This document shows, piece after piece, positions 1 to 10,701 of a stretch of DNA of 64,000 nucleotides. The notes below the pieces were generated by a model, which was not told the origin of the DNA, did not search any database, and saw nothing but the letters and a program-made list of their open reading frames with translations. A program made the position numbers and the translations under genes. The stretch is from Carya illinoinensis. Lineage: Eukaryota > Streptophyta > Magnoliopsida > Fagales > Juglandaceae. Where the stretch lies: assembly GCF_018687715.1 (NCBI RefSeq), contig NC_056758.1:27757967-27821966 (forward strand). Reading direction: 5' to 3'. How positions within the stretch are numbered: position 1 is the stretch's first letter; each line of letters begins with the position of its first letter.

Positions 1-223
1 CGCTCGAGCGTCCAATCAAGCGCACATCGAGCGTTCAACTCTGCCTGATTTCGCTCGAGCGGCCAATGTCTCCGCTCAAGCGATCTTGGTTTTTCAGCAA
101 CCCGCTCAAACTCCCTGTCGAGCAGCAGTCGAGCGTTTGAATCTGCCTGAATTTGCTCGAGCGGCCAAAAGCCTCAGCTCGAGCGAACTTGTAAAATCTG
201 CAATACGAAATTTTTGCAAGTCA
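1..223. repeat. CTCGAGCG-rich tandem repeat at window edge
   Basis: The stretch is built from many copies of CTCGAGCG and CGAGCG and two imperfect units about 102 bp apart. The phrase around CTGCCTGA followed by GCTCGAGCGGCC appears near 41-66 and again near 143-168. It begins exactly where the reading frame of the neighbouring FAR1-type fragment stops resembling the intact gene at 10702-13737, so it probably marks an insertion or rearrangement that cut that gene. Its class is not clear and its left end is outside the window. Confidence 0.5.
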
Positions 224-964
224 TCAGTCAATATAATTCCGGGCATCTTTTTCAATAAATGGAAGTTTCTCAAAACCACTGGCCTTGACAACCAATGAGT
301 TAAAACTTTTGGACGTACCTATGCCTACCTTGTCGTTAATATCTAACTGCCTCTTTACAGAATCATCAATTGCGCGATTACATCTAAAAAATCTTGTCTT
401 TTGTGGACTTAACCCATGGTTATGTGCATTGCAGACAGTAGTTATACATAAGACACCATCAGCTAAAACTGCATTAATTCTCGCCTTACAATCAGTCTTC
501 GTTGTTGGGCAGGGTTTAGAAATGTTGGTAATACGTTTTCTTGCCTTACCACCACGAGCACAACCAAGTGTTACATATCTAACACTCCCATCATCTTCCC
601 TTTTACTTCTTTGTGTCATTATGCCGAATCCAGCCTATCTCCCATATTGCTTGTAGTAGTAAATGAGTTCTTTCTCAGTTTTAAAAAACATCCCCGGCGT
701 TGGCTCTAAAACCCCACCATCACCATCATCATTTCCCAACGTTGGAAATGGAACCCCATCATCATCATTTCCCGGCGTTAGTTCTAAAACCCCATCATCA
801 TCATTTCCTGAGATTGGCTCTGAAATACCATCATTATCATTTCCCGGCGTTGGCTCTAAAACCACCACATCATCATCATCATTCCCCAACACTACATCAT
901 GATTATCAATCACTACCTCATCATCCCCCGGCGTTGGCGTATCCATATAATTACTGTTTTCCAC
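224..964 (-). pseudogene. FAR1-RELATED SEQUENCE N-terminal fragment, broken
   Basis: Read on the minus strand, this encodes an acidic leader of about 90 residues with five imperfect copies of PTPGNDDDGV, then the FAR1 DNA-binding domain. That domain includes EKELIYYYKQYG, MTQRSKREDDGSVRYVTLGC, PTTKTDCKA and HNHGLSPQKTRFFRCNR. The intact gene at 10702-13737 carries the same domain and shows what should follow. An in-frame TAG at 635-637 falls between YYYKQYGR and AGFGIMTQRS with the frame otherwise unbroken. The resemblance ends at NYI, after which a stop at 224-226 and repeat DNA follow, so the transposase and SWIM domains are missing. It is therefore a truncated, nonsense-bearing copy. The remainder could lie beyond the left edge. 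FAR1-type proteins are transposase-derived transcription factors; this copy is probably non-functional. Confidence 0.75.
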
Positions 965-2078
965 AAAAAATAGCGGTTGCCTAGCAGAAGTGCATTCTTC
1001 CCCCTTTCTCCATCAAGAACAATCTTGATATATTTAAGCACAACATGAAAATGAAAAAATCAAAATAAAAAAAATTACAGTTCTCCACAACATTTAAAAT
1101 CATTAGAATTCGAAAGGAAAATAAATGTCTATTTTATGAACTTCATGACATATCGTGACAACATATCCAATCTCATTAACCAAGCTTAATGCACAATCAT
1201 GTATACACTGCGTATACACATATAAAAGAATATATATAACACCCCTCAAAAAAATCATGGCAAATAAGAATTGCAAAAACAACAAAGGAAGAAAAACACA
1301 TAACCTGCTATGCATTAGTAGAAATAAAATTTTAGCATATGTCGTTATTGTGAAAAAAATATAAATAATTTGTTGCTTGCTCCTCCCATTATGCCGAATA
1401 TATAAGCATAAAATTTCCTTTCTTCAAAGATGAGAATACACATCATCTATGCACAAACACTAATACCGTAAGTTTGACAAACCAACTATGAGACAATCGA
1501 CTAGAAAAAGGGCAAATAGAAAGCCTATACAACATTCCTACTTTTTTATACATCTACCTGCCTCTTTCGGCTTCTGTTTTACCCAACCCACTAACCCAGC
1601 CACCACCTCTTGTGTCATACATACTCAACCACTACATTCAATAACCAAACGCAGATTCATGCAAACATCCAAGTTTTAAGAACCAAACTTCAGCCACTGC
1701 CTCCCACCCTCTCCCAAAACGACAATAAAAAAAAATAAAAAGGAAGAAGAAGAAGAAGAAAGATGTTGAGAGTTTATGTTAGTAAAAAACATTACAAAAA
1801 TGACAAATTATTACAATGTAAATCAGTAAAACAGCAGAAAATTACATTTTTACCAAGGAAGTAGTTGGCAAACGATGGTGGAGCAGGTGGTGGTTCCGTC
1901 GATGGTGTGCTGCTTTCAACAAACGGGTCCAGATTCAGTCATGCACAGGGGAGAGGGAAACGGGTCCAGAGTCAGTCACGCACACGTTCAAATGCCCACT
2001 TTCAGATTGGGTTTAGGTTGTAAGGGTAATATTGTAAATTTATGCGTAAAAGTGGGGATAATATGGACATTTCCCATG
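965..2078. other. Intergenic, AT-rich
   Basis: No coding signal was seen. There is a short AAG-rich tract near 1741-1761. The six-frame ORFs here are short and have no recognisable motif. The upstream promoter of the broken FAR1-type gene would lie here. Confidence 0.5.
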
Positions 2079-2083
2079 CTGGG

Positions 2084-5000
2084 TGTAACAGCCCGCTAGA
2101 AATTCAATTAAGGAATTTCTATTGACTTTAGGAACCTCGTGAAAACTCTGTAAGTTTACACGAATCGACTAATCGCATAAATTTTAGCCTGTCAACATAG
2201 TTAGTGTTATCACTCACTATGGTGCTAGAAATGCGATTTTAATTATTTGAGATAGTTAAAAGTGTCAGAATACATTATAGTCTACACCACTAGGCTTAAT
2301 TAAATATTTAGAATTTTTCAGTACTAAGTTTATTACGTTTATTTTTGGAGTGAATAGTAACCTCGGTAAATGTACTGAGCGCAGTGTTTTCAAAATCATA
2401 GTGTGAAATGTCCAAATTAGGATAGCGATATTTTATTTGGACACTTGGCAAGATCTTAACCACACATAATGAATAGTATTAGATACTTGGCACAAAGAGA
2501 AACCATTAGATGGAATTGTGAAGGAAATCAAGGTGTGAGATCATGACACCTAAGCAAAATACACATTTGGAAAATATCTTAAGAATAGAGATTTAAAATA
2601 CACATAGAAAGATTTTAGCCACCTTACTCTTCCAAGTCTACTCCACATTTGGAAAATATATTGAGCTGATTTTTATAGATATTATTGGATAGAATATTTT
2701 GAGATAATATTTTATAGATATTTTGGGTAGGAGAAAACCACACTCAACTCTCAACTCCAGCCTTATCATCTCCCTTATCTCTTCCATAAGCATCTCCAGC
2801 CATCACCCACGAACTTATCTTCATTTACACGTTTCTTTAAAAGAATATCAAACATTCTCTCTCGGATAGCTTTTAGGAGTTCTTTTGCATGCCCATTTCG
2901 AAGCTGTTGTAAGTGTTTTATCATAAAGTCTCCTTCATATAAGTTGTTCCTTTTTGAGTCTAGTTTACATGGATATCTTATTTGCCCCATTTGAAGATCA
3001 TTTGGTCAGTCAAATATTGTGTAAACTATAGAAAGGTCATTCTGGGAGATAAACTGGAGAATATGTTATAGTTTGGAGTTTTTGACCAAGCTAATGGATA
3101 GATATTGGTCCGAAATTTTTATGGAGTATTGTTAACATGTATATATGACTATTGGTTGAGGATTTTTGCATGATTGAAGGTTTTGATGAAATATTTGCTT
3201 AGATTTAGAAACTTAGAAACTGGAAGAAGAAAAACAGTTTCTATTTTGAGAAAGTTTAACTCTTTGGTGGTCTAAACCTATTCTAATGACTTTGATAATT
3301 TTATTGGAGGATCCTAAGCATCTTATATACATGTTATATTATTATTTTGAAGATATTTGATGTTAGTTTCAAAGATATGAAATTTTATACAAAGAGATAT
3401 TCAGATAAGCCAAAGTGTGGATGTTCTTGGCTAAATTTATGTTTTGGTTAATTTTTAACCATGTGATCTTGAATTAGAAGCTTATATATGTTTTAGGACA
3501 TCTTTTTAAACCATGTGATGGTTTGGTTTGAAGATCACATATTTATAAGTCATAGATCAAAAGGTTGATCAAAACAAGTTAGAAACAAAAAATCAATAGA
3601 AATAGCATATGAGAATTTCGGCCCTATGGAGTTTTAATAGTTGTGATTAGTTTTAAATTTTTCTAAATTGATATTTGAGTTGAGGATAAAATTTACATGA
3701 GGCATGTAAATTTTGGTGACTTTTGGAGTTAGTATGCAAAATCCTTAAGTTATGGGTAAAACGGTCATTTTCCTACATGTAGGAAGTAAAATGGAAATTT
3801 TACTCTTTAAGTTAGTATTTTTCCATATTTCAAATTATTAGTGATTTAGTACTAACTTTAAGAATCACTAATTACAGTTCCTCGTGATCGCGCTTGAGGT
3901 TTTATAAGAAACGCGGAGATCGAGGTAAGTTAGCTTTTAACTTACTAGCAGTCTACTGTGTATGTGTGCTAAGTAAAAGAACTATAGTGTATGTATGTGT
4001 GTTATCATATATGTCATGCCATGCCAAATTATCACGTAATTGTTTATTATACAGAATTTATTCTGTCATCAATTTTTATCTGTTACATAATATATTCTGT
4101 TATGTATTACTGTACATTACAAGTACGTCATGCTAAGTATGCCATCTATTACATGTATGTCAAGTCATGTAATATTCACTGTTGCAAGTATGTCATGTTA
4201 AATATGTTGTCTATTATATGTTATGCCATGTTACGAAATGTTTCTATCTCAAGTTGGTCATGTATTTCAAGTTATGTTCAAGTCACGTTTCATCTTGAGT
4301 ACATTATGTTTGTGTAGAATACATGGGGCCACAACAACTGTGGAGTATGTATTTTACTACAATTGTGATGCGTAGAATACATGGGGCCACAACAACTGTG
4401 GAGTATGTATTTACACGTAGAATACATGGGGCCACAACAACTGTGGAGTATGTATTTTTCATGTTAAGTCAAGTTTGTGTAGAATACATGGGGCCACAAC
4501 AACTGTGGAGTATGTATTTACACGTAGAATACATGAGGCCACAACAACTGTGGAGTATGTATTTTTCATGTTAAGTCAAGTTTGTGTAGAATACATGGGG
4601 CCACAACAACTGTGGAGTATGTATTTACACGTAGAATACATGGGGCCACAACAACTGTGGAGTATGTATTTTTCATGTTAAGTCAAGTTTATGTAGAATA
4701 CATGGGGCCACAACAACTGTGGAGTATGTATTTTTCATGTTAAGTCAAGTTTATGTAGAATACATGGGGCCACAACAACTGTGGAGTATGTATTTTTAAT
4801 GTTAAGTCAAGTTTGTGTAGAATACATGGGGCCACAACAACTGTGGAGTATGTATTTTTCATGTTAATTCAAGTTTCAGAGCAAGTTCATGCTAAGTCAA
4901 GTTTCAGATCAAGTTCATGTCAAGTCAAGTTCAGTTCATGATTCAATTTAAGCTATGTCAATTATGCTATGTTGTACGCTAAGTTATGCTTAATTACTTA

Positions 5001-5548
5001 TGAATTTGATTATGCATTTATGCTTTTACTGTCATACATGTATCATTAGTCTGTATGGAAGTTTTTTGTTAACTTGCTGAGATTTGTAATCAAATCTCAC
5101 TTTGGTAGTCCCAACTACCATTCCCCCCGAATGGTAGATCTTGTTACAGGACCTGAAGGAGAATCAGGAGCTGATCAACTAGACACAGTTGACTAAGTGA
5201 CGGTGCGACATAAATGTTGATATAGTAATTAACGTAAATTACTACTTGTACGATTGAGTTGCATCTCTACTACTTTTTGGATCATAACCATTTTGGACTA
5301 GTGTTGTGATCTTAGTTGTTCAATGGATTTTTATGTATGAAGTATGTTTTAAGCATTTGAGATATTTTCAATTTGGTGCATAGTATTGCTAAAGAAAAAA
5401 TTTATCCGCTGCGAATATTGCATATTGTTAGATGCATGTTAGGAATATTGCATCTTATATGTCATGAACGGGGGCAGGTAACCTTGTGTTGCATGTCTCG
5501 ACACTTCAAATGTCCGTCCGATCCCAAACGGAATTTGGGGGCGTCACA
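2084..5548 (+). mobile_element. Solo LTR, probably Ty3/gypsy type
   Basis: The block starts TGTAACAGCCC and ends GGGGGCGTCACA. The ends form an imperfect inverted repeat (TGTAACAGCCC against TGTGACGCCCC). It is flanked on both sides by the 5-bp direct repeat CTGGG (2079-2083 and 5549-5553). A 3,465 bp TG...CA unit with a perfect 5-bp target duplication and no gag-pol coding sequence fits a solo LTR left by recombination between the two LTRs of a long-LTR retrotransposon. The long LTR and TGTAACAGCC start resemble what I recall of Tekay/Del-like gypsy elements, but the lineage is an inference. A hairpin minisatellite sits inside it. Confidence 0.8.
4316..4862. repeat. Minisatellite of hairpin units inside the solo LTR
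   Basis: Ten copies of a unit beginning AGAATACATGGGGCC start near 4316, 4374, 4420, 4481, 4526, 4587, 4632, 4694, 4757 and 4819. Spacing alternates between about 45 and 61-63 bp, giving partial higher-order pairs of about 107 bp. Each unit is an imperfect palindrome: AATACAT pairs with ATGTATT and CCACA pairs with TGTGG around an ACAAC loop. The long open frames here, with repeats of GPQQLWSMY, are by-products of the repeat and not genes. Confidence 0.85.
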
Positions 5549-5837
5549 CTGGGACTGCAATACAGTCCCCTAAAGAGGACTGTATGTAGCAGCGCCCATG
5601 CCACAATGATAGCAAATAAAAAGTAAACAGAAACACTTGTACGCCACCCGACTTGAACGCTGTAGTTGACCACGGATAAAACAAAAATAAAAATAAAAAT
5701 AAAACTTAATAATTAATGAAATGATTTTAAGTCTGTAGATATATTTTTTATTTTTAAAAAATATTAAAATTTATTAAAATAAATAAATAAATAACTAGCG
5801 GTCATTGAAAATGGTGCTACTCAAGCGACAAAGCAGC

Positions 5838-7059
5838 TAGTGCTGAGCAGAAATTCGAAAATCCGACTCCGACCCTGACTCTGCTCCGATTTCGACAAGT
5901 CAGAGTTGGAGTCGGATTTTTTTTCTCAAAGAAAGTCGGAGTCGGAGGTAGAGGTGAACCGACTCCAATCCGCTCCGACTTGACTCCGATATTGTACATA
6001 TTTAATAAAAATATATGTATGTTTCTATATATTAATCATATAAATATAATAACATGTAATAATAATGTATAAATACCGAAATGCATAATAACATGTAACA
6101 CCAATGGATAAACACTAATATATAAATAATAAATTTATAATAACATGTAATACAAATGTATAATAACTAAAATATTGATTATGTAGATTTTATATAACTA
6201 TATCTTATATAGTTAGTTAAACTCAATAATATATATACTAGCATGAGTTAATTATTATTATAAAAATATCTATATTATTTATACATTAATCATATATATT
6301 TTATATAACTATAACTTATATAGTGGGTTAAATATTAGTATGAACAAATGTACGTAAAATAATACACTTTTACTGTAATAACATGTAACACTAATGTACC
6401 TAATATACCATGTAGTAGTAATGTATAGACTATAGTAATCAATCTATGATTCTACAATAACTTGTTTGAATGAAATTCGTTGCAATTTGTATTGATTCTC
6501 TGTTCTTTTGTCGTAAGTTGTAACTTGTTGATGAAATTAGAACTTGATGGATGATGAGCTATGAGTTGGTTGGATAATTTTGGAGGATAGATGATGATGG
6601 ATAATTAGTTTGTAATTTTGGTTATGTATTTTTAATTTGTAATTTTGTATAAATGATTTTAATTTGTAATTTTGGTTATGTATTTTTAATGTGTGTATCA
6701 TAGTTGGAAAATTTCTTCTTACAAGTATGAATTTTGTTTTATTTTATATTGTTTAAGATTTTAATGTGTGTATCAAGTTCTAAGGATCTAAGGATGAAGG
6801 ATCCTTGTGTGAAGGATTTCTTTTTACAAATTAGAAATTATATTTAAAAAAAATTTTGATATGGAAGCTCAAATCCGATTAGAGTCTAAAATTGTAAAAT
6901 TAAAATATCAAATGAATTAAAGAAAAAAGTCTAATAAAAAAGCATAACTCTGATTCCGCTCCAACAAGTCAGAGTTAGAGTTAGAGTAGAGCCTATAGAA
7001 GTCGGAATCGGAGTCGGAGGACGACAATACCTACTCCAAAATGTCGGTGCTCAGCCCTA
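5838..7059. mobile_element. Non-autonomous hAT-like element
   Basis: The ends are TAGTGCTGAGCA at the left and TAGGGCTGAGCA (reverse complement) at the right, matching 11 of 12. They are flanked by 8-bp direct repeats AAAGCAGC (5830-5837) and AAAGCACT (7060-7067), six of eight identical. Subterminal DNA at both ends is full of GGAGTCGGAGTC-type repeats in inverted orientation, a feature common in plant hAT elements. The interior is AT-rich without a transposase. The ORF at the left end, rich in PTPT and RVRVGVG, is a by-product of the subterminal repeats. Confidence 0.7.
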
Positions 7060-7549
7060 AAAGCACTCAAAAGTAAAGCAACACCCTACATATTAGTAGA
7101 AGGGAACACAAAAAAATATATAAAAATAATTTTGCCAGCAATTTGAGTTGACTATTTTTAGCCAGTTAAAAATGTGATTAAAGTTAAAATTACTGTAAAT
7201 ATATTAAATTAAATTAGTCAAATTTTAACTAAACTTTAACTATGCGTAATTTATTATTAATATTCTTAAATGAAATGAGTTTAGAGATTTTAAACCAAAC
7301 AAGGCCTCAGTTGTGGGTGGCATGTATTTATGGCTAAGATTGGCTCCAGTTCCATTTACAATCATTAATCCATAAAATGATAAAAGGCTCAAATCTCGAG
7401 TTATATTTCAAAATAACTATTTAATTATATTGAGATTGAAGCCTATTTGAACTATTATAAAAAAATAGTGGTAAAACACATTTAATTAATTCATCTAACT
7501 ATATATCATGATAGATACAGTTAAATGATCATTACGAATGTGAATCTTC

Positions 7550-7593
<44 letters not shown>

Positions 7594-9546
7594 CTCAATG
7601 TTGGATCATTGTCTGAGTTTGTAAATAAGATATAATATAAATAAATGAGTTTGTGATTAAAAAATTCACATATGACAATTGACAATGGTTATAAATATAA
7701 GGTTCAGAGACATAATTTTCATAGGTTCATAAATCCAGGATATTTGAGAAATAAAAATAAGGAAATTTGAAGTCATATACATGAATTGTAGTCTTATTAA
7801 ACTACTTTCATTTCATGTATCGTATTTTTATCGAAGTTATTGTATTATTTCTTTTAATAATGTTGATATATATCTAATTTAAAATAGTCATGAATAGTCT
7901 ATGTTGGATATAAAATGAATTGGGTCAAGTGTATTGGAGGCTCATTGCCCCAAAAAAAAAAAACATATAAAACAAAGAAAAGATAAGGTCAAAAGAGGTT
8001 AACTGACATACAAAAATATAAAAATAACATAAGGTACGTTGTAAAAACTAGCTCCTCCGAATAATGAATTTTATAAAAGGAGGAAACCGCTACAAACGTG
8101 AGGGTATTTAACAACTCCGTGAGGAAAGACATGAAGAGACTGAAAGATTGTCTAATAATCAACTATAGTATATTTCACTTCCAAACAACTCGTAAATATA
8201 GATCTTTATACTATATCATGTAAATCATTGTATTTCTCTTTATTTATATTTTATATATTTTATTTAATATTTATTGTGTTGAGTATCTGAACACCATATC
8301 AACACCCAAGCCATCATTATGGGTCATTAGATAATATTGTTGAGCTCTGGTCATGTCGAAAAAGTACATCAATAGTCCAATTGAATGACTTTTTCATTGT
8401 GTGATTCTAAATTTGATTGTGATTTTTTAAGTCGAAAAATTATAAACATAATATCTAACCCAACATGTAAGATTTTTAATTCTCATCTCCACTTATCTTA
8501 TCTCAACTCACAATTCAAACGCATTCTAAATATTCAAGTCCCTTTGGAGGGCTGTAAGGATTAAGGTGGCTTCTTAATTAGTACCCTACCAGACATTATG
8601 ATATACGGCCTACTTCATTGCTGTGTAGAAAAGAATATTTAAAATTAACTTGTGATTAAATTTAAGAACTCTTCGAATGAAAAATATGTGTGATTAATGG
8701 CCAATATATGAGGGATGTAAAAAGATACTTGTTTGCCTCTGCCTAATCACTTTTCGTTATTACTATTTTATATTTTGAAGTGATGATAATTGATATTTGA
8801 GTTATTATTATTATTATTATTATTTTGTGTATTTTTATCAATAAAATAAATTAATAATAAAAACACTTATAAGGAGAGGATCTCACTCGTGGCCGTCCCA
8901 CAACCTCGCGCAAGATTGAAGAGACCGTCAATTTGGTGGCCCCATGGGAGGTTATGCCTTTTCATGGCAACACGGGTTTTATATTAAAGTGGAGGAACTT
9001 GGTTGTCTTTGGCACGTGAAGTAGTTGCAGACTTCTTCAATACTATTTATTATTATTCATAAACAGTTAATTACTATTTTTTATTACTATTTATTAATTA
9101 TTATTATTATTCATATATCATTTGATATTACCTTAATATTCAAATATAACCGTACATATATCTAAGGGAGATGTCCCTGTCAAAGTGCTCAATTTCAGGC
9201 CAATTGTTGGGGCAATAGTTCTACAGGCAGTCGTCAAATACAAGCGGGGCGCAGTCGGCTGATATGGCGTCAGGCCACGTCAGAAAAGATAAAAAAAAAA
9301 AAAAAAAAAAGAAGAAGAAGAAAAACTGAAAATGCGCAGAAATGGTTTCATATTTCCCGCTCTATTTTGGTTACAGGCATTTGTGCGAGTATTGCAGAGG
9401 AAGCAGCTCCATCTCACGGCACCACTGCGTCCAACTCACGGCATGCGTCGATTGTTCGTTGGTGTGGGTGCAGAAACGGACTGGGTGGGGCTGGGGCGTT
9501 CGTTGGTGTGGGTCATGGGTCAAGGGCCAAGGCAATGAATTGGGTT
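7060..9546. other. Intergenic, AT-rich
   Basis: No gene was recognised. The region contains an (AT)n tract at about 7554-7588, a possible degraded LTR (7902-8304), a fragment near 8470-8525 rich in CTCATCTCCACTTATCTT that belongs to a foldback family also seen elsewhere in the window, and a poly(A) run at 9291-9310. From about 9180 the base composition becomes more GC-rich. Confidence 0.5.
7902..8304 (+). mobile_element. Possible degraded copia-type solo LTR
   Basis: The segment begins TGTTGGATATAAAATG and ends GAACACCATATCAACA, as many plant copia LTRs do. It has a TATA-rich centre and a T-rich 3' part. No matching target duplication was found on the flanks, so the call rests only on the end sequences. 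Confidence 0.3.
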
Positions 9547-9715
9547 GGGTCAGTGTAGTGGGTTGGGTTTGGGTCAGTGTAGTGGGCTCGGTTTGGGTCA
9601 GTGTGGTGGGCTCGGTTTGGGTCAGGTTCGTGGGGCAAGATATCGGGTCATCTCCGTGGGTCATCTCCGTGGGTCAGCTGCGTGGGTCATCTGTGTGGAT
9701 CATTTGCGTGGATCT
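9547..9715. repeat. Two short GGGT-rich minisatellites
   Basis: A 24-bp unit starting GGGTCAGTGTAGTGGG repeats at 9547, 9571, 9595 and, partially, 9619. It is followed from about 9656 by a 15-bp unit GTGGGTCATCTCCGT repeated about four times with changes. ORFs of up to 131 codons in this stretch arise from the repeats. Composition is much more GC-rich than the flanks. Confidence 0.7.
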
Positions 9716-10701
9716 GGTTGGTGAGTGTAATCTGTAGGAACCATTTTTCATTCTTAAATCTGAGCTAGATGGTTGCATTTGCTTAAATAAATACCAGTTA
9801 GTGATAAACAATCAAGCACGTATTGATTTACTTAACAAGAAAAAAAATTTGCATTGCATACAGTTAGATGATAATAGAAATTTGGTGGCTAAAAATACAA
9901 CTATTGCCATTAAATATTGTGGTTTAAATATTTAAAGGTTTAGTTGTTGTTAAGTAAATGTTTCTAGTTAGATGAACAGAGGATGGCATTTTTGTAGTTG
10001 GTTTACTATCCGCTACTGCCTTGGTTGTTCATGAAGAGGATACATGTGAAACTATACGTGTTTATGATGATTTTGGTCACTGCTTAGATCAATACCGGAC
10101 AGTGATAAAGAATTAAGCACGTATTGTTTTAGTTAACAATATAAAAATACATAAACATTGCATATAGTTAAATATGTAGAAATATTTTGGGTGAAAATAT
10201 TAATTTTCTAGTTCCATATTGTGGACTAGTTGTTGTTAAATATTGTGGTTGTTTTATTTTTATATATGTAAGAAGATGCAAAATAGTTTTTTTGTTCCAA
10301 AAGCAGGCTATGAAATGTTTAGAAATATCTAAGAAAATATTGCCTCTCTTAAATGAGGCTGGATTTTTATTGATGTGCTATTATTCGGTGCACTTTAAAA
10401 GTATTGTATTCTATGCTCTTTAAAAGTATAGTAGTATTTTTTTATTTATTTTTTCATAGAAGAAGTAGTATATACAAGATTAGTCTTCATAACATCTCTT
10501 GGTCATTCTTGATATAATTTTCATTGAAACCTTATCAAAGACTAACTTTAGATATTGAAGAAGTTTTACAGGGCATGGGAAAAGGGGAAGAACACCCATC
10601 TTCCCTAATGCAATCTAGCTCAAATCCCCCCACTTCAGTATGTTATCAAGCTTGCAACCAAATTCCAAGCAACATTCAGGTGGTTTTTCAACTTTTACGT
10701 T
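9716..10701. other. Upstream region of the FAR1-RELATED gene
   Basis: There are no recognised domains. A short open frame at 10524-10679 ends at a good donor (CAG then GTGGTT at 10680) and might be a 5' exon of the following gene. The in-phase acceptor would be AAAG at 10743, just before GTTATGAAC, but it is weak. Two phrases recur, CAGTTAGTGATAAACAATCAAGCACG near 9789 and a variant near 10095, showing an old local duplication. Confidence 0.4.

Noticed and set aside
663..984. Histidine-rich and serine/proline-rich open frames on the plus strand
   Set aside because: They are the antisense of the PTPGNDDDGV repeat leader of the broken FAR1-type gene. The poly-His pattern is just the complement of GAT/GAC-rich codons.
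2775..2990. 71-codon minus-strand frame inside the solo LTR
   Set aside because: It lies within an LTR, has no known domain, and is the length expected by chance.
4323..4681. Open frames with repeated GPQQLWSMY and HGATTTVEYVF
   Set aside because: They come from the hairpin minisatellite in the solo LTR, with no start context or relatives.
9332..9737. 131-codon Trp/Val/Gly-rich frame and its 97-codon antisense
   Set aside because: They are produced by 24-bp and 15-bp minisatellites. The amino acid pattern follows the repeat period.
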